From JAJPXI01 sp045595705 (lineage in GTDB: Bacteria; Bacillota; Clostridia; Oscillospirales; Oscillospiraceae), in NCBI GenBank assembly GCA_045595705.1, contig JAZOBA010000075.1:1-9569 (forward strand): a stretch of 9,569 bases of DNA, written 5' to 3'. Both the position numbers and the translations under genes were made by a program. Below, in pieces: positions 1 through 7,160 of the stretch (its first letter is position 1; each line of letters starts with the position of its first letter). The notes beneath the pieces were generated by a model. It did not search any database. It saw nothing but the letters and a program-made list of their open reading frames with translations, and had not been told where the DNA came from.

Positions 1-2688
1 CAGGAAATGCAGGTGCTCAAGACGCTGCTGGAACTGGGGAATGACCTGACGGTGGCACTGACCTGTGACGCTTTGGATGGGGAAGAGGACGATGTGTTTT
101 CGGCAGCCCGATGTACGGCGCACACGCTGCTGCGCGAGGCAAAGGAAGTCGGAGCGCAGACCTGTGTCGAGATTCTCGACGCAGTGGGCGGCAGGACGCA
201 GTCGCTGCTCCACTTGGAGCGCAATCTCTTTGCTTATCCCGGCGAGGCCTGGGAGGAAACCTGCCCCGAGATCACAGTGTTTGCCGCCGACAATATCCGC
301 TCCGAAGTGGAATATGCCGCGGCCACCATCCGTGAGTTGGTGCGGAAAGAGGGCTGGCGTTACCGCGATTTCGTGGTGGCAGCCCGTGATTTTCATAAAT
401 ACGCCGAGCAGGTGGAGAGTGTGTTCGACCTGTACGGTGTGCCCCTGTTTTTAAGTACCGTCAGCGATATTCTGGAAAAACCCATTCTGACGTTGATTAC
501 GGCCGCGTTGGATACCGTGTCGGGACGGTACCAGTATGAGGACTTGTTCCGCTATCTGAAAACCGGTCTGACCGATCTGACCGATTCCGAACGGGACCTG
601 CTGGAGAACTATGCGATCACATGGGGAATCCGTGGATCACGGTGGACCCAGAGCGAGGACTGGACCATGCATCCCGACGGGTACGGTCTGCAATTCAGTG
701 ACCGGGATACCGCCGCTCTGAAGCGTCTGAATGAGTGCCGCCGCAAGGTGGTGACACCGCTGGAAAATCTGCGTCGAAACAAGGATAAAACCGGCCGCGG
801 CTATGCCATTGCGCTGTACGCTTTTTTGGAAGAGATTCGTCTGCCCGCCCGACTGACTGCCCGTGCGGTCGAGCTGGAGAGGGCGGGGGAGCGCAAATTG
901 GCCGATGAATACCGCCAGCTGTGGGAAATCCTGACCGGCGCGTTGGAGCAATGTGCCCTGCTGCTGGCTGATACCGAGATGGATCTGCAGGAGTTTTCCG
1001 GTCTGTTCAAACTGGTGCTTAGTCGGTACGATGTGGGTACTATTCCCGTTTCGCTGGACCGCGTTACCGCCGGTGACGCTCCTCGTCTGGCTCACAAGCG
1101 CGCCAGAATGCTGATTCTGCTTGGTGCTGATGACGGAAGTATTCCTGCGGTAGAACAGTCCCACAGTCTTTTGACCGATGCCGACCGTGACATGCTGGCT
1201 GAACAGGGACTGGAGCTTGCTCCGCGCCTGTTTGATCAACTCAGCCGCGAAATGACGGTTGTGTATACCACCTGCGCCATTCCATCGGAACGGCTGTTGG
1301 TGACCTGGTCCCGTACCGGTGAGAAACCGGGAGAGGAACGCCATCCGTCCTTCCTGGTGGAGCGATTGAAACTGTTGTACCCCAAAATGAACGTAGTGGA
1401 GGAGGGCAATCTGGACGGAGCTTTCCGTTTGTGCGCTCCCGGTCCTGCGCTGGAGCAGGCCGGCCGCAACCAAGTTGCCTTTGCGGCACTGAATGGGTTG
1501 GAGGATTACAACGCCCGGACAGCCCGCATCTGGAATGCAGCCCAACTGCGCCGCGGCAATCTGTCCCGCCCGGCGGTGGAGGGCCTGTATGGGCAGAAGT
1601 TGTCCATGTCGGCTACCCGTATGGATGTTTGCCGGTCCTGCCATTTCAATTATTTCATGCGCTTTGGCCTGAAAGCGCAAGCCCGTCGTCCGGCCGGATT
1701 CCATGCGCCGGAATACGGTACTTTTGTCCATGATGTGCTGGAGCATGTGCTCGGTGCCGTGGCCGACGGTGATACACGGGATGTGAAGGAACTGACCGAA
1801 CAGGCCGTGACCCGTTATGTCAACGAGGATCTGGGCGGCATGGAGAATGAAACACCCCGATTCCGCTACCTGTTTGAGCGGCTGAAAACCACGGTGGCCT
1901 TTGTGGTGGAGAACGCGGTGGAAGAACTGAAGTCCTCGGAATTTCGACCTCTGGCCTTTGAATTGGGCTTTGGTCCCGACAAGCAGCTGCCGCCCATCGA
2001 GGTCAGCAAGGACGGGCTGACGGTCAGTGTGACCGGTTTTGTGGACCGTGTGGACGGTTGGGAGAAGGACGGAAAGCTCTATCTGCGTGTAGTAGATTAC
2101 AAAACTGGTCGCAAGGCGTTTGACTTTACAGATGTTCAAAATGGACTATCTTTGCAGATGCTGCTTTATCTGTTTGCTCTGAGCAAGCCCGGTTTGCTGG
2201 GTAAAGACCCGGTTAGTGCCGGTGTGCTCTATGTTCACGCCAAAGATGTTCTGCTTTCCGGAACACGCGGTGTCACCGATGAGGAATGCGACAAAAAGGC
2301 CGGTGATCTTCTGCGCCGTGACGGCCTGATTTTGGATGAGGAAGAGGTTCTGCGGGCCATGGAGGACTGGGGTGACGGCGCTCCGCGCTTCCTGCCGCTG
2401 AAGGTCAACAAATCCGGTGAGCTGAAAAGCGACTATCTGGTCAAAGCCGAGCAGATGGGGAAACTGTCCCGCAAGGTGATGGAGACACTGGAGCAGATTG
2501 CTGCCGAGATGGCAGCCGGCAACATTGACGCCGATCCCTACTGGCGTTCACCTGAAATCAATGCTTGCCGCTGGTGTGATTATGCTGAGGCCTGTCATTT
2601 CGAGGAGTGCTTTGGCGATAAGAAGGTTTGGCAGAAACCGGTTCATGCCAAGGAATTTTGGGAAAACCTTGAAGAAAAACAGGGATAA
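1..2688 (+). CDS. addB: AddB, helicase-nuclease subunit B (5' partial)
   Basis: Subunit B of the AddAB helicase-nuclease, which unwinds and degrades double-strand DNA ends to load RecA for recombinational repair in the cytoplasm. The frame is open from the left edge, leaving about 895 codons against roughly 1,150 usual for the family, so the N-terminal Walker A region lies outside. Counting the Met at position 7 as residue 1, I see the family's LLGADDGSIP segment (about 371-380), a C-terminal RecB-type nuclease core with FVDRVD (678-683) and DYKTG (697-701; D697 and K699 are the likely catalytic residues), and the cysteines of the AddB iron-sulfur clasp: C545 before the nuclease, then C854, C857 and C863 after it. 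All catalytic and cluster residues of this half appear intact. It ends 14 bases before addA and the two are surely co-expressed. In some Lactobacillales the equivalent is named RexB. Identification is firm; only the 5' end is missing. Confidence 0.96.
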   Translation, partial: QEMQVLKTLLELGNDLTVALTCDALDGEEDDVFSAARCTAHTLLREAKEVGAQTCVEILDAVGGRTQSLLHLERNLFAYPGEAWEETCPEITVFAADNIRSEVEYAAATIRELVRKEGWRYRDFVVAARDFHKYAEQVESVFDLYGVPLFLSTVSDILEKPILTLITAALDTVSGRYQYEDLFRYLKTGLTDLTDSERDLLENYAITWGIRGSRWTQSEDWTMHPDGYGLQFSDRDTAALKRLNECRRKVVTPLENLRRNKDKTGRGYAIALYAFLEEIRLPARLTARAVELERAGERKLADEYRQLWEILTGALEQCALLLADTEMDLQEFSGLFKLVLSRYDVGTIPVSLDRVTAGDAPRLAHKRARMLILLGADDGSIPAVEQSHSLLTDADRDMLAEQGLELAPRLFDQLSREMTVVYTTCAIPSERLLVTWSRTGEKPGEERHPSFLVERLKLLYPKMNVVEEGNLDGAFRLCAPGPALEQAGRNQVAFAALNGLEDYNARTARIWNAAQLRRGNLSRPAVEGLYGQKLSMSATRMDVCRSCHFNYFMRFGLKAQARRPAGFHAPEYGTFVHDVLEHVLGAVADGDTRDVKELTEQAVTRYVNEDLGGMENETPRFRYLFERLKTTVAFVVENAVEELKSSEFRPLAFELGFGPDKQLPPIEVSKDGLTVSVTGFVDRVDGWEKDGKLYLRVVDYKTGRKAFDFTDVQNGLSLQMLLYLFALSKPGLLGKDPVSAGVLYVHAKDVLLSGTRGVTDEECDKKAGDLLRRDGLILDEEEVLRAMEDWGDGAPRFLPLKVNKSGELKSDYLVKAEQMGKLSRKVMETLEQIAAEMAAGNIDADPYWRSPEINACRWCDYAEACHFEECFGDKKVWQKPVHAKEFWENLEEKQG

Positions 2689-2697
2689 GGAGGTGAT
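2686..2697 (+). promoter_or_regulatory. Strong ribosome binding site of addA overlapping the addB stop
   Basis: The twelve bases TAAGGAGGTGAT match the complement of the usual 16S rRNA 3' end throughout, and the first three are the addB stop codon itself. The GGAGG core ends 9 bases before the addA ATG at 2703, which fixes that start. The overlap suggests that ribosomes finishing addB reinitiate on addA, keeping the two subunits near equal amounts; the coupling is inference. Confidence 0.85.
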
Positions 2698-2702
2698 GAC
2701 CT

Positions 2703-5700
2703 ATGGCATTTTCGTTGACAACGGAACAAAGCGATGTGGTGGTAAACCGTGGCGGAGCGCTGCTGGTGTCTGCCGCAGCCGGTTCGGGTAAGACCCGTGT
2801 GCTGGTGGAGCGCCTGCTGTCCTATGTGGAACAGGAAGGGCGTGACATTGACGAATTTCTGGTCATCACCTTTACCAATGCTGCCGCCGCTGAACTGCGG
2901 GGCCGCATTGCAAAAGAACTGTCTGAGCGGCTGGCTGCTGACCCGGGCAATGCCCATCTGCGCCGGCAGACCGTACTGATTTATAAGGCGCGTATCTGCA
3001 CCATTGATGCTCTGTGCATCGACCTGCTGCGCCTGCATGGACATCTGTTGGACGTGGATCCTGACTTCCGTATTTGCGATCAGGCGGAGAGTCGGGATAT
3101 TGCCCTGCGGGTGGCCAATGAACTGTTGGACGAGCGCTATGAGAATATTGGTGAGGATCCCGATTTCGTATGTCTGCTGGACAGCGTTTTAACCGGACGG
3201 GATGATAATCGTCTGGTGGAGATTTTGCTGGATATCCATACCCGCATTCAAAGCCATCCCGATCCCGAACGGTGGCTTGCCGAGCATAGGGAAGATTTTC
3301 GTGCCGCCGGTATCACGGATGCCGGGCGGACGGTCTGGGGCGCTCTTGTTCTGGAGCATCTGAAGATGCAGGTGGAATTTTGGCGCGGTCAGATGACGGC
3401 AACGCTGAATTTAGCGGCGGAGGATCCGATTTTGGATCTGAATTACGGTCCTTCGCTGATGGCCACGCTGGAGGGATTGGAGAAACTGCATTTGGCCGGC
3501 GGCTGGGATGAGGCACTGGATTGTTTCCCGATTCCGTTTCCCCGTGTTGGTACAAAACGTGGCGCCGACGAGGCGACCAAGGAACTGGTTTCTGAATTGC
3601 GCAAACAGTGTAAAGCCCGGATGGAGATCCTTCAGTCCATGCTGGAAGGGGACAGCGGTGTGATGCTGTCCGAATTGCGTGCACTCTCTCCGGCCGTTGA
3701 GTGCCTGCTTGATCTGGTGCAGGAATTCGGACGCAGGTTCTATCAGGAAAAGCAGCGGCGCGGACTGTTGGAATTTTCCGATGCCGAGCACCTGACTGTT
3801 GGCCTGCTGGAGCGGGAAGATGTACGTGGCTTGCTGCAGAATCAGTTTACCGAAATCATGGTGGATGAGTATCAAGATACCAACGAGGTTCAGAATGTAC
3901 TCTTCAGTGCCCTGTCCCGGGACGGTGAGAACCTGTTTCTGGTGGGTGACGTAAAGCAGTCCATCTACCGATTCCGTCTGGCTGACCCCACCATTTTCCT
4001 GCGCAAATATGAAAGCTGGCCCATGGCGAAGCAGGCAGAGGAGCGTCAACCCCGCAAGCTGCTGCTGTCCCAGAACTTCCGCTCCCGCCCCGAAGTGCTT
4101 GCGGCGGCCAACTTTGTCTTTGAAAACATTATGAGCCGCGCCTGTGGCGAAATGGAATACGGTTCCGACGAGGCGTTGGTTCCGGGCGGAAGCTTTGTGG
4201 AAGACCCTCGCTATGCGGCTGAGTTCAATGTGGTCGCACTGCCCGTAGATGAGGGCGGTGAGGACAGTGTGAACAAGAATCTGACCGAAGCCCGGTTTGT
4301 GGCCCGCCGTATGGCCCAAATGTTGAGGGAAGGATTTCCGGTCAGCGACGGCAACAACGGGCAGCGTCCGGTGCGGCCCGATGACATGGTGATTCTGATG
4401 CGCTCCCCCGGTCCGGTGCAACGGCATTACGTGCGCGCACTGGCCGAGGCGGGCATCCCGGTGGAGACCGAAAGCGGGGAAGATTTCTTTGAAACCACTG
4501 AAATATCAGTGGCACTGTCCCTGTTAGAAGTCATCGACAATCCCCGACAGGACGTGCCGCTTCTGTCGGTGCTGCGTTCTCCTGTATTTGGATTTACTCC
4601 TGACCGACTGGCGGAAATTCGCAGCAAGAGCCGGGGCGGAGACTTCTATGCCGCTTTGGAGCGGGATGGCGGGGACGATTGCACGGCATTTCTGGATCTG
4701 CTCAAACAGCTGCGTTTCCGTGCAGGTGAACTGTCGGCCCACCGTCTGATCGAGCGCCTGTATCGCCAGACCGATCTGATGGCCGTATTCGGTGCCATGC
4801 CCAACGGCAGGGAGCGTCAGGCCAACCTGTCTGCCCTGCGGGAACAGGCCCGTCAACTGGAACAGGCAGGTCACAAGGGTTTGTTCGGATTTTTGACCCA
4901 TCTGAACCGCATGCGCCAGCGGGGCGATCGGATTACTCCGGCTGTGTCCGGTGCGGGCGGTGTGAAGATTCTGTCCATCCATAAGTCAAAGGGACTGGAA
5001 TTCCCGGTGGTTTTTCTCTGTGGACTGGGTCGCCAGTTCAATAAGATGGATGCCGCCGCCCCGATTCTGTTCCATGCCGGTTTGGGTGTCGGCCCCAAGA
5101 GCCGCAAGCGCGGTGAGGGGTGGACGATGGAATGGCCTTCGCTGGCCCGTCAGGCAGTGTCCATCCAGATGGACCGGGAACTGAAGGCGGAGGAAATGCG
5201 TCTTCTGTATGTGGCTATGACCCGAGCCAAGGAAAAGCTGGTTATGACCATGGGTCAGTCCCGCGCCCCTGAAACTTTGATCAAACTCTCCCGTGAGGCT
5301 GGGCGTCCGGTAGAACCGGCCAGTGTGTCCTCGGCTCTCACGCCGGGGAAGTGGTTGCTGCTTTGCGCCATGACCCGCCCGGATGGGCAGGCCCTGCGTG
5401 TGGACGGGGCGTATTGCACTGTGGTGCAGTCCGGTTGTGGACCCGCTTGGGAGATTCGCTTGGTGGATGGCCTGGACTATCAGGTTCCTCTGCGTGCTTC
5501 CGGAACGGTGGGTGGGGAAATTCCCAAGCCCGACCCCGGACAGGTGGAAGAACTGGTCCGCAGTCTGGCCTGGAAGTACCCCTTCGCTACTGCAGCCGAT
5601 CTGCCGTCCAAACTGACTGCGACCCAGCTGAAAGGCCGCGAATTGGATTCCGAAGCGGCCGAGGGGACCGATGTGCCACGGCCTGTCCGACCGGTTCCAT

Positions 5701-6227
5701 TTGAACGCCCGGACTTTGCGGTGGAGAAATTCGGTCTGACTGCGGCGCAGCGGGGAACGGCTACTCACAAGGTACTGCAGTATCTGGACTTTGACCGTAC
5801 CGGTTCACTGGATGAGATTACCCGGGAAATCCAGCGTATGGTAACCGGGCAGTTCATCACCGAAGAGGAGGGTTGCAGCGCCGATCCTGAAAAGCTGGCC
5901 ACATTTTTTGCCACCGATCTGGGCAGAGCGCTGTTGGCTGCGCCTGTACGGGAGCGGGAATATAAATTCTCCATTCTGGTACCCGGCGAAGATTATTTTG
6001 CCGATGCAGAAGGGGAGGAGATCCTGCTTCAGGGCGTCATTGACTGCTGGTTTGAGGACCAAAACGGCATTACCATTGTGGATTTCAAAACCGACCGAAC
6101 TCCTAAGCCGGAGCAGTATCGGCCACAGGTCGAAGCCTATACAAAGGCGCTTGAAATCCTGCTTGGCAGGCAAGTGAGCCGGAAGGCGCTGTACTTTTTT
6201 GCCACGGGAGAGATTTTCTTCATATAA
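2703..6227 (+). CDS. addA: AddA, ATP-dependent helicase-nuclease subunit A
   Basis: Motor and nuclease subunit of AddAB: a UvrD/Rep-type superfamily 1A helicase (3'-5') fused to a C-terminal RecB-family nuclease, acting at double-strand breaks with AddB. At 1,174 residues it is full length, slightly shorter than the Bacillus protein. Motifs in order: Q motif around T7-Q9; Walker A AAGSGKT (25-31); motif Ia ITFTNAAAAELR; Walker B DEYQD (388-392); motif III GDVKQSIYRFR (from G415); motif IV QNFRSRP (from Q457); motif V HKSKGLEFP (from H760); motif VI EEMRLLYVAMTRAK (830-843, with arginine finger R841). The nuclease shows D1114 (GVIDCWF) and DFKTD (1127-1131; D1127 and K1129 likely catalytic). 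Nothing essential is missing. The ATG at 2703 is set by an excellent Shine-Dalgarno. No GC-rich terminator follows; the next 98 bases are AT-rich. The RexA/AddA naming choice is the only ambiguity. Confidence 0.98.
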   Translation: MAFSLTTEQSDVVVNRGGALLVSAAAGSGKTRVLVERLLSYVEQEGRDIDEFLVITFTNAAAAELRGRIAKELSERLAADPGNAHLRRQTVLIYKARICTIDALCIDLLRLHGHLLDVDPDFRICDQAESRDIALRVANELLDERYENIGEDPDFVCLLDSVLTGRDDNRLVEILLDIHTRIQSHPDPERWLAEHREDFRAAGITDAGRTVWGALVLEHLKMQVEFWRGQMTATLNLAAEDPILDLNYGPSLMATLEGLEKLHLAGGWDEALDCFPIPFPRVGTKRGADEATKELVSELRKQCKARMEILQSMLEGDSGVMLSELRALSPAVECLLDLVQEFGRRFYQEKQRRGLLEFSDAEHLTVGLLEREDVRGLLQNQFTEIMVDEYQDTNEVQNVLFSALSRDGENLFLVGDVKQSIYRFRLADPTIFLRKYESWPMAKQAEERQPRKLLLSQNFRSRPEVLAAANFVFENIMSRACGEMEYGSDEALVPGGSFVEDPRYAAEFNVVALPVDEGGEDSVNKNLTEARFVARRMAQMLREGFPVSDGNNGQRPVRPDDMVILMRSPGPVQRHYVRALAEAGIPVETESGEDFFETTEISVALSLLEVIDNPRQDVPLLSVLRSPVFGFTPDRLAEIRSKSRGGDFYAALERDGGDDCTAFLDLLKQLRFRAGELSAHRLIERLYRQTDLMAVFGAMPNGRERQANLSALREQARQLEQAGHKGLFGFLTHLNRMRQRGDRITPAVSGAGGVKILSIHKSKGLEFPVVFLCGLGRQFNKMDAAAPILFHAGLGVGPKSRKRGEGWTMEWPSLARQAVSIQMDRELKAEEMRLLYVAMTRAKEKLVMTMGQSRAPETLIKLSREAGRPVEPASVSSALTPGKWLLLCAMTRPDGQALRVDGAYCTVVQSGCGPAWEIRLVDGLDYQVPLRASGTVGGEIPKPDPGQVEELVRSLAWKYPFATAADLPSKLTATQLKGRELDSEAAEGTDVPRPVRPVPFERPDFAVEKFGLTAAQRGTATHKVLQYLDFDRTGSLDEITREIQRMVTGQFITEEEGCSADPEKLATFFATDLGRALLAAPVREREYKFSILVPGEDYFADAEGEEILLQGVIDCWFEDQNGITIVDFKTDRTPKPEQYRPQVEAYTKALEILLGRQVSRKALYFFATGEIFFI

Positions 6228-6251
6228 TTTATTTTAAAATGAAAAAAACAG

Positions 6252-6280
6252 TTGCTTTTTTTCAAATGATGTGTTAACAT
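6252..6280 (+). promoter_or_regulatory. Candidate sigma-A promoter for rpmE
   Basis: A -35-like TTGCTT (6252-6257) stands 17 bases before a -10-like TAACAT (6275-6280). The -10 is preceded by TG plus one base (6272-6274), the extended -10 arrangement that offsets a weak -35. The predicted start is near 6287, giving a leader of about 39 bases before the rpmE ATG. Ribosomal protein genes commonly have their own promoter, and a terminator follows rpmE, so a single-gene unit is reasonable. This rests on motif matching by eye only. Confidence 0.5.
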
Positions 6281-6312
6281 ACCAGTTGCATTATGAAATC
6301 CCGGCAGTGAAA

Positions 6313-6319
6313 GAGGTGA
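6313..6319 (+). promoter_or_regulatory. Ribosome binding site of rpmE
   Basis: GAGGTGA ends 6 bases before the ATG at 6326, with GAGG placed 9 bases upstream. This is a strong match to the anti-Shine-Dalgarno and supports the chosen start, which also gives the standard MKEGLHP N-terminus of L31. Confidence 0.8.
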
Positions 6320-6325
6320 AACCCC

Positions 6326-6529
6326 ATGAAGGAAGGACTGCATCCCAACTACAACCAGACCACCATTCGGTGCGCCTGCGGCAATGTCATCGAGACTGGC
6401 TCCACTAAGAGCGACATCAAGGTGGAAGTTTGCTCCAAGTGTCACCCCTTCTTTACCGGTAAGCAGAAGGTCGTGGACACCGGCGGACGCGTCAGCCGCT
6501 TCAACAAGAAGTTCGGTCTGGACAAGTAA
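6326..6529 (+). CDS. rpmE: Large-subunit ribosomal protein bL31, zinc-ribbon type
   Basis: Ribosomal protein bL31 of the 50S subunit, which sits at the central protuberance and helps bridge to the 30S head. The 67-residue length and the opening MKEGLHPNY are typical. Four cysteines, C16 and C18 (CAC) and C36 and C39 (CSKC), form the zinc ribbon of the C+ form, as opposed to the cysteine-free form induced under zinc starvation in many bacteria. The HPFFTGKQK segment (40-48) and the closing VSRFNKKFG are family hallmarks. It stands between its own candidate promoter and a strong terminator, so it is likely transcribed alone. In many Firmicutes rpmE neighbours prfA or rho; here it lies between addA and a flavin reductase gene. 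Confidence 0.98.
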   Translation: MKEGLHPNYNQTTIRCACGNVIETGSTKSDIKVEVCSKCHPFFTGKQKVVDTGGRVSRFNKKFGLDK

Positions 6530-6539
6530 TTGCTGTAAT

Positions 6540-6573
6540 AAAAGGCTCGCACTGTATCGGTGCGAGCCTTTTT
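6540..6573 (+). terminator. Rho-independent terminator after rpmE
   Basis: A perfect 13-bp stem pairs 6540-6552 (AAAAGGCTCGCAC) with 6560-6572 (GTGCGAGCCTTTT) around a 7-base loop (TGTATCG); the right arm runs directly into the T-run at 6569-6573. It begins 11 bases after the rpmE stop. The A-run on the left arm would let it also work on the minus strand. It isolates rpmE from the downstream flavin reductase-hflX unit. Confidence 0.93.
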
Positions 6574-6589
6574 ACGCATTTAAATCAAT

Positions 6590-6617
6590 GTGTCATGAGT
6601 ATGTTTTTGCATATACT
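6590..6617 (+). promoter_or_regulatory. Possible promoter for the flavin reductase-hflX unit
   Basis: The -10-like TATACT (6612-6617) differs from consensus at one base. GTGTCA (6590-6595) matches four of six -35 positions at a 16-base spacing. A promoter is expected here because a strong terminator lies just upstream. The predicted start near 6624 would leave a leader of only about 11 bases and fall at the edge of the Shine-Dalgarno at 6623-6629, which counts against this exact placement. Confidence 0.35.
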
Positions 6618-6634
6618 AAACTGAGGTGATTTGG

Positions 6635-7141
6635 ATGTTTGTCAAAATCGATCCCCGTGAAGTGGACGGCAATGTGTTTCAGCGTATCGCAGACCAGTGG
6701 ATGCTGATCACCGCCGGCAACAAGGAATCCTGCAATACCATGACAGCCAGCTGGGGCGGTCTGGGTTTTTTGTGGTATGAGCCTGTGGCCACGGCCTATG
6801 TGCGTCCTCAGCGCCACACCAAGGGTTTTATGGATCGGGAGAAGTATTTCTCTCTGTCCTTCTACGGCGAGGAGTATCGCAAGGAATTGACCTTGTGCGG
6901 AACCCAGAGCGGCCGTGACATCGACAAGGTGAAGGAATGCGGCTTTACGGTGGAATATGGCGTGGGTGACACCCCTTATTTTGCCGAGGCCGAGCTTGTC
7001 ATGATTTGCGAAAAGCTGTATGCCGATGAAATTAAGCCGGAAAACTTTGTGGATCCGGCCGTGGACGAGAAGTGCTATCCCCGGAAAGATTGGCACACAT
7101 TTTACATTGGAAAAATCGTGGAGGTCCTGAAGAAGGTCTGA
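6635..7141 (+). CDS. Flavin reductase family protein (FMN-binding split barrel)
   Basis: A 168-residue protein of the flavin reductase-like, FMN-binding split-barrel family. Members bind FMN as dimers in the cytoplasm and pass electrons from NAD(P)H to flavin or other acceptors. The N34-T35-M36-T37-A38-S39-W40-G41 segment followed by a Gly-Leu-Gly-Phe-Leu stretch matches the flavin phosphate-binding part of the fold, and the later RPQRHTKGFMD and FSLSFYG segments are also typical. There is no signal peptide or membrane segment. I chose the ATG at 6635 because GAGGTGA at 6623-6629 is well spaced for it; the in-frame GTG at 6626 lies inside that ribosome binding site and is unlikely. hflX starts 19 bases downstream, so the two are probably one transcript. 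The physiological substrate cannot be told from sequence; the family also includes pyridoxamine oxidase-like and diaryl-coupling relatives. Confidence 0.88.
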   Translation: MFVKIDPREVDGNVFQRIADQWMLITAGNKESCNTMTASWGGLGFLWYEPVATAYVRPQRHTKGFMDREKYFSLSFYGEEYRKELTLCGTQSGRDIDKVKECGFTVEYGVGDTPYFAEAELVMICEKLYADEIKPENFVDPAVDEKCYPRKDWHTFYIGKIVEVLKKV

Positions 7142-7160
7142 CCACAGATGCGAGGTTCAC

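Noticed and set aside
637..2139. A 500-codon open frame on the minus strand opposite addB
   Set aside because: It is in exact codon register with addB, so its stops could arise only where addB uses TTA, CTA or TCA, which are rare here. The product is rich in Gln and His with no recognisable domain, as expected of an antisense shadow.
3411..5768. Long minus-strand frames opposite addA (3411-4427 and 4986-5768)
   Set aside because: Both are in register with addA codons, lack domain signatures and lie under the conserved helicase motifs. They are codon-bias shadows.
6626..6634. GTG at 6626 as the start of the flavin reductase
   Set aside because: The GTG is part of the GAGGTGA Shine-Dalgarno and has no ribosome binding site of its own; ATG 6635 is correctly spaced.
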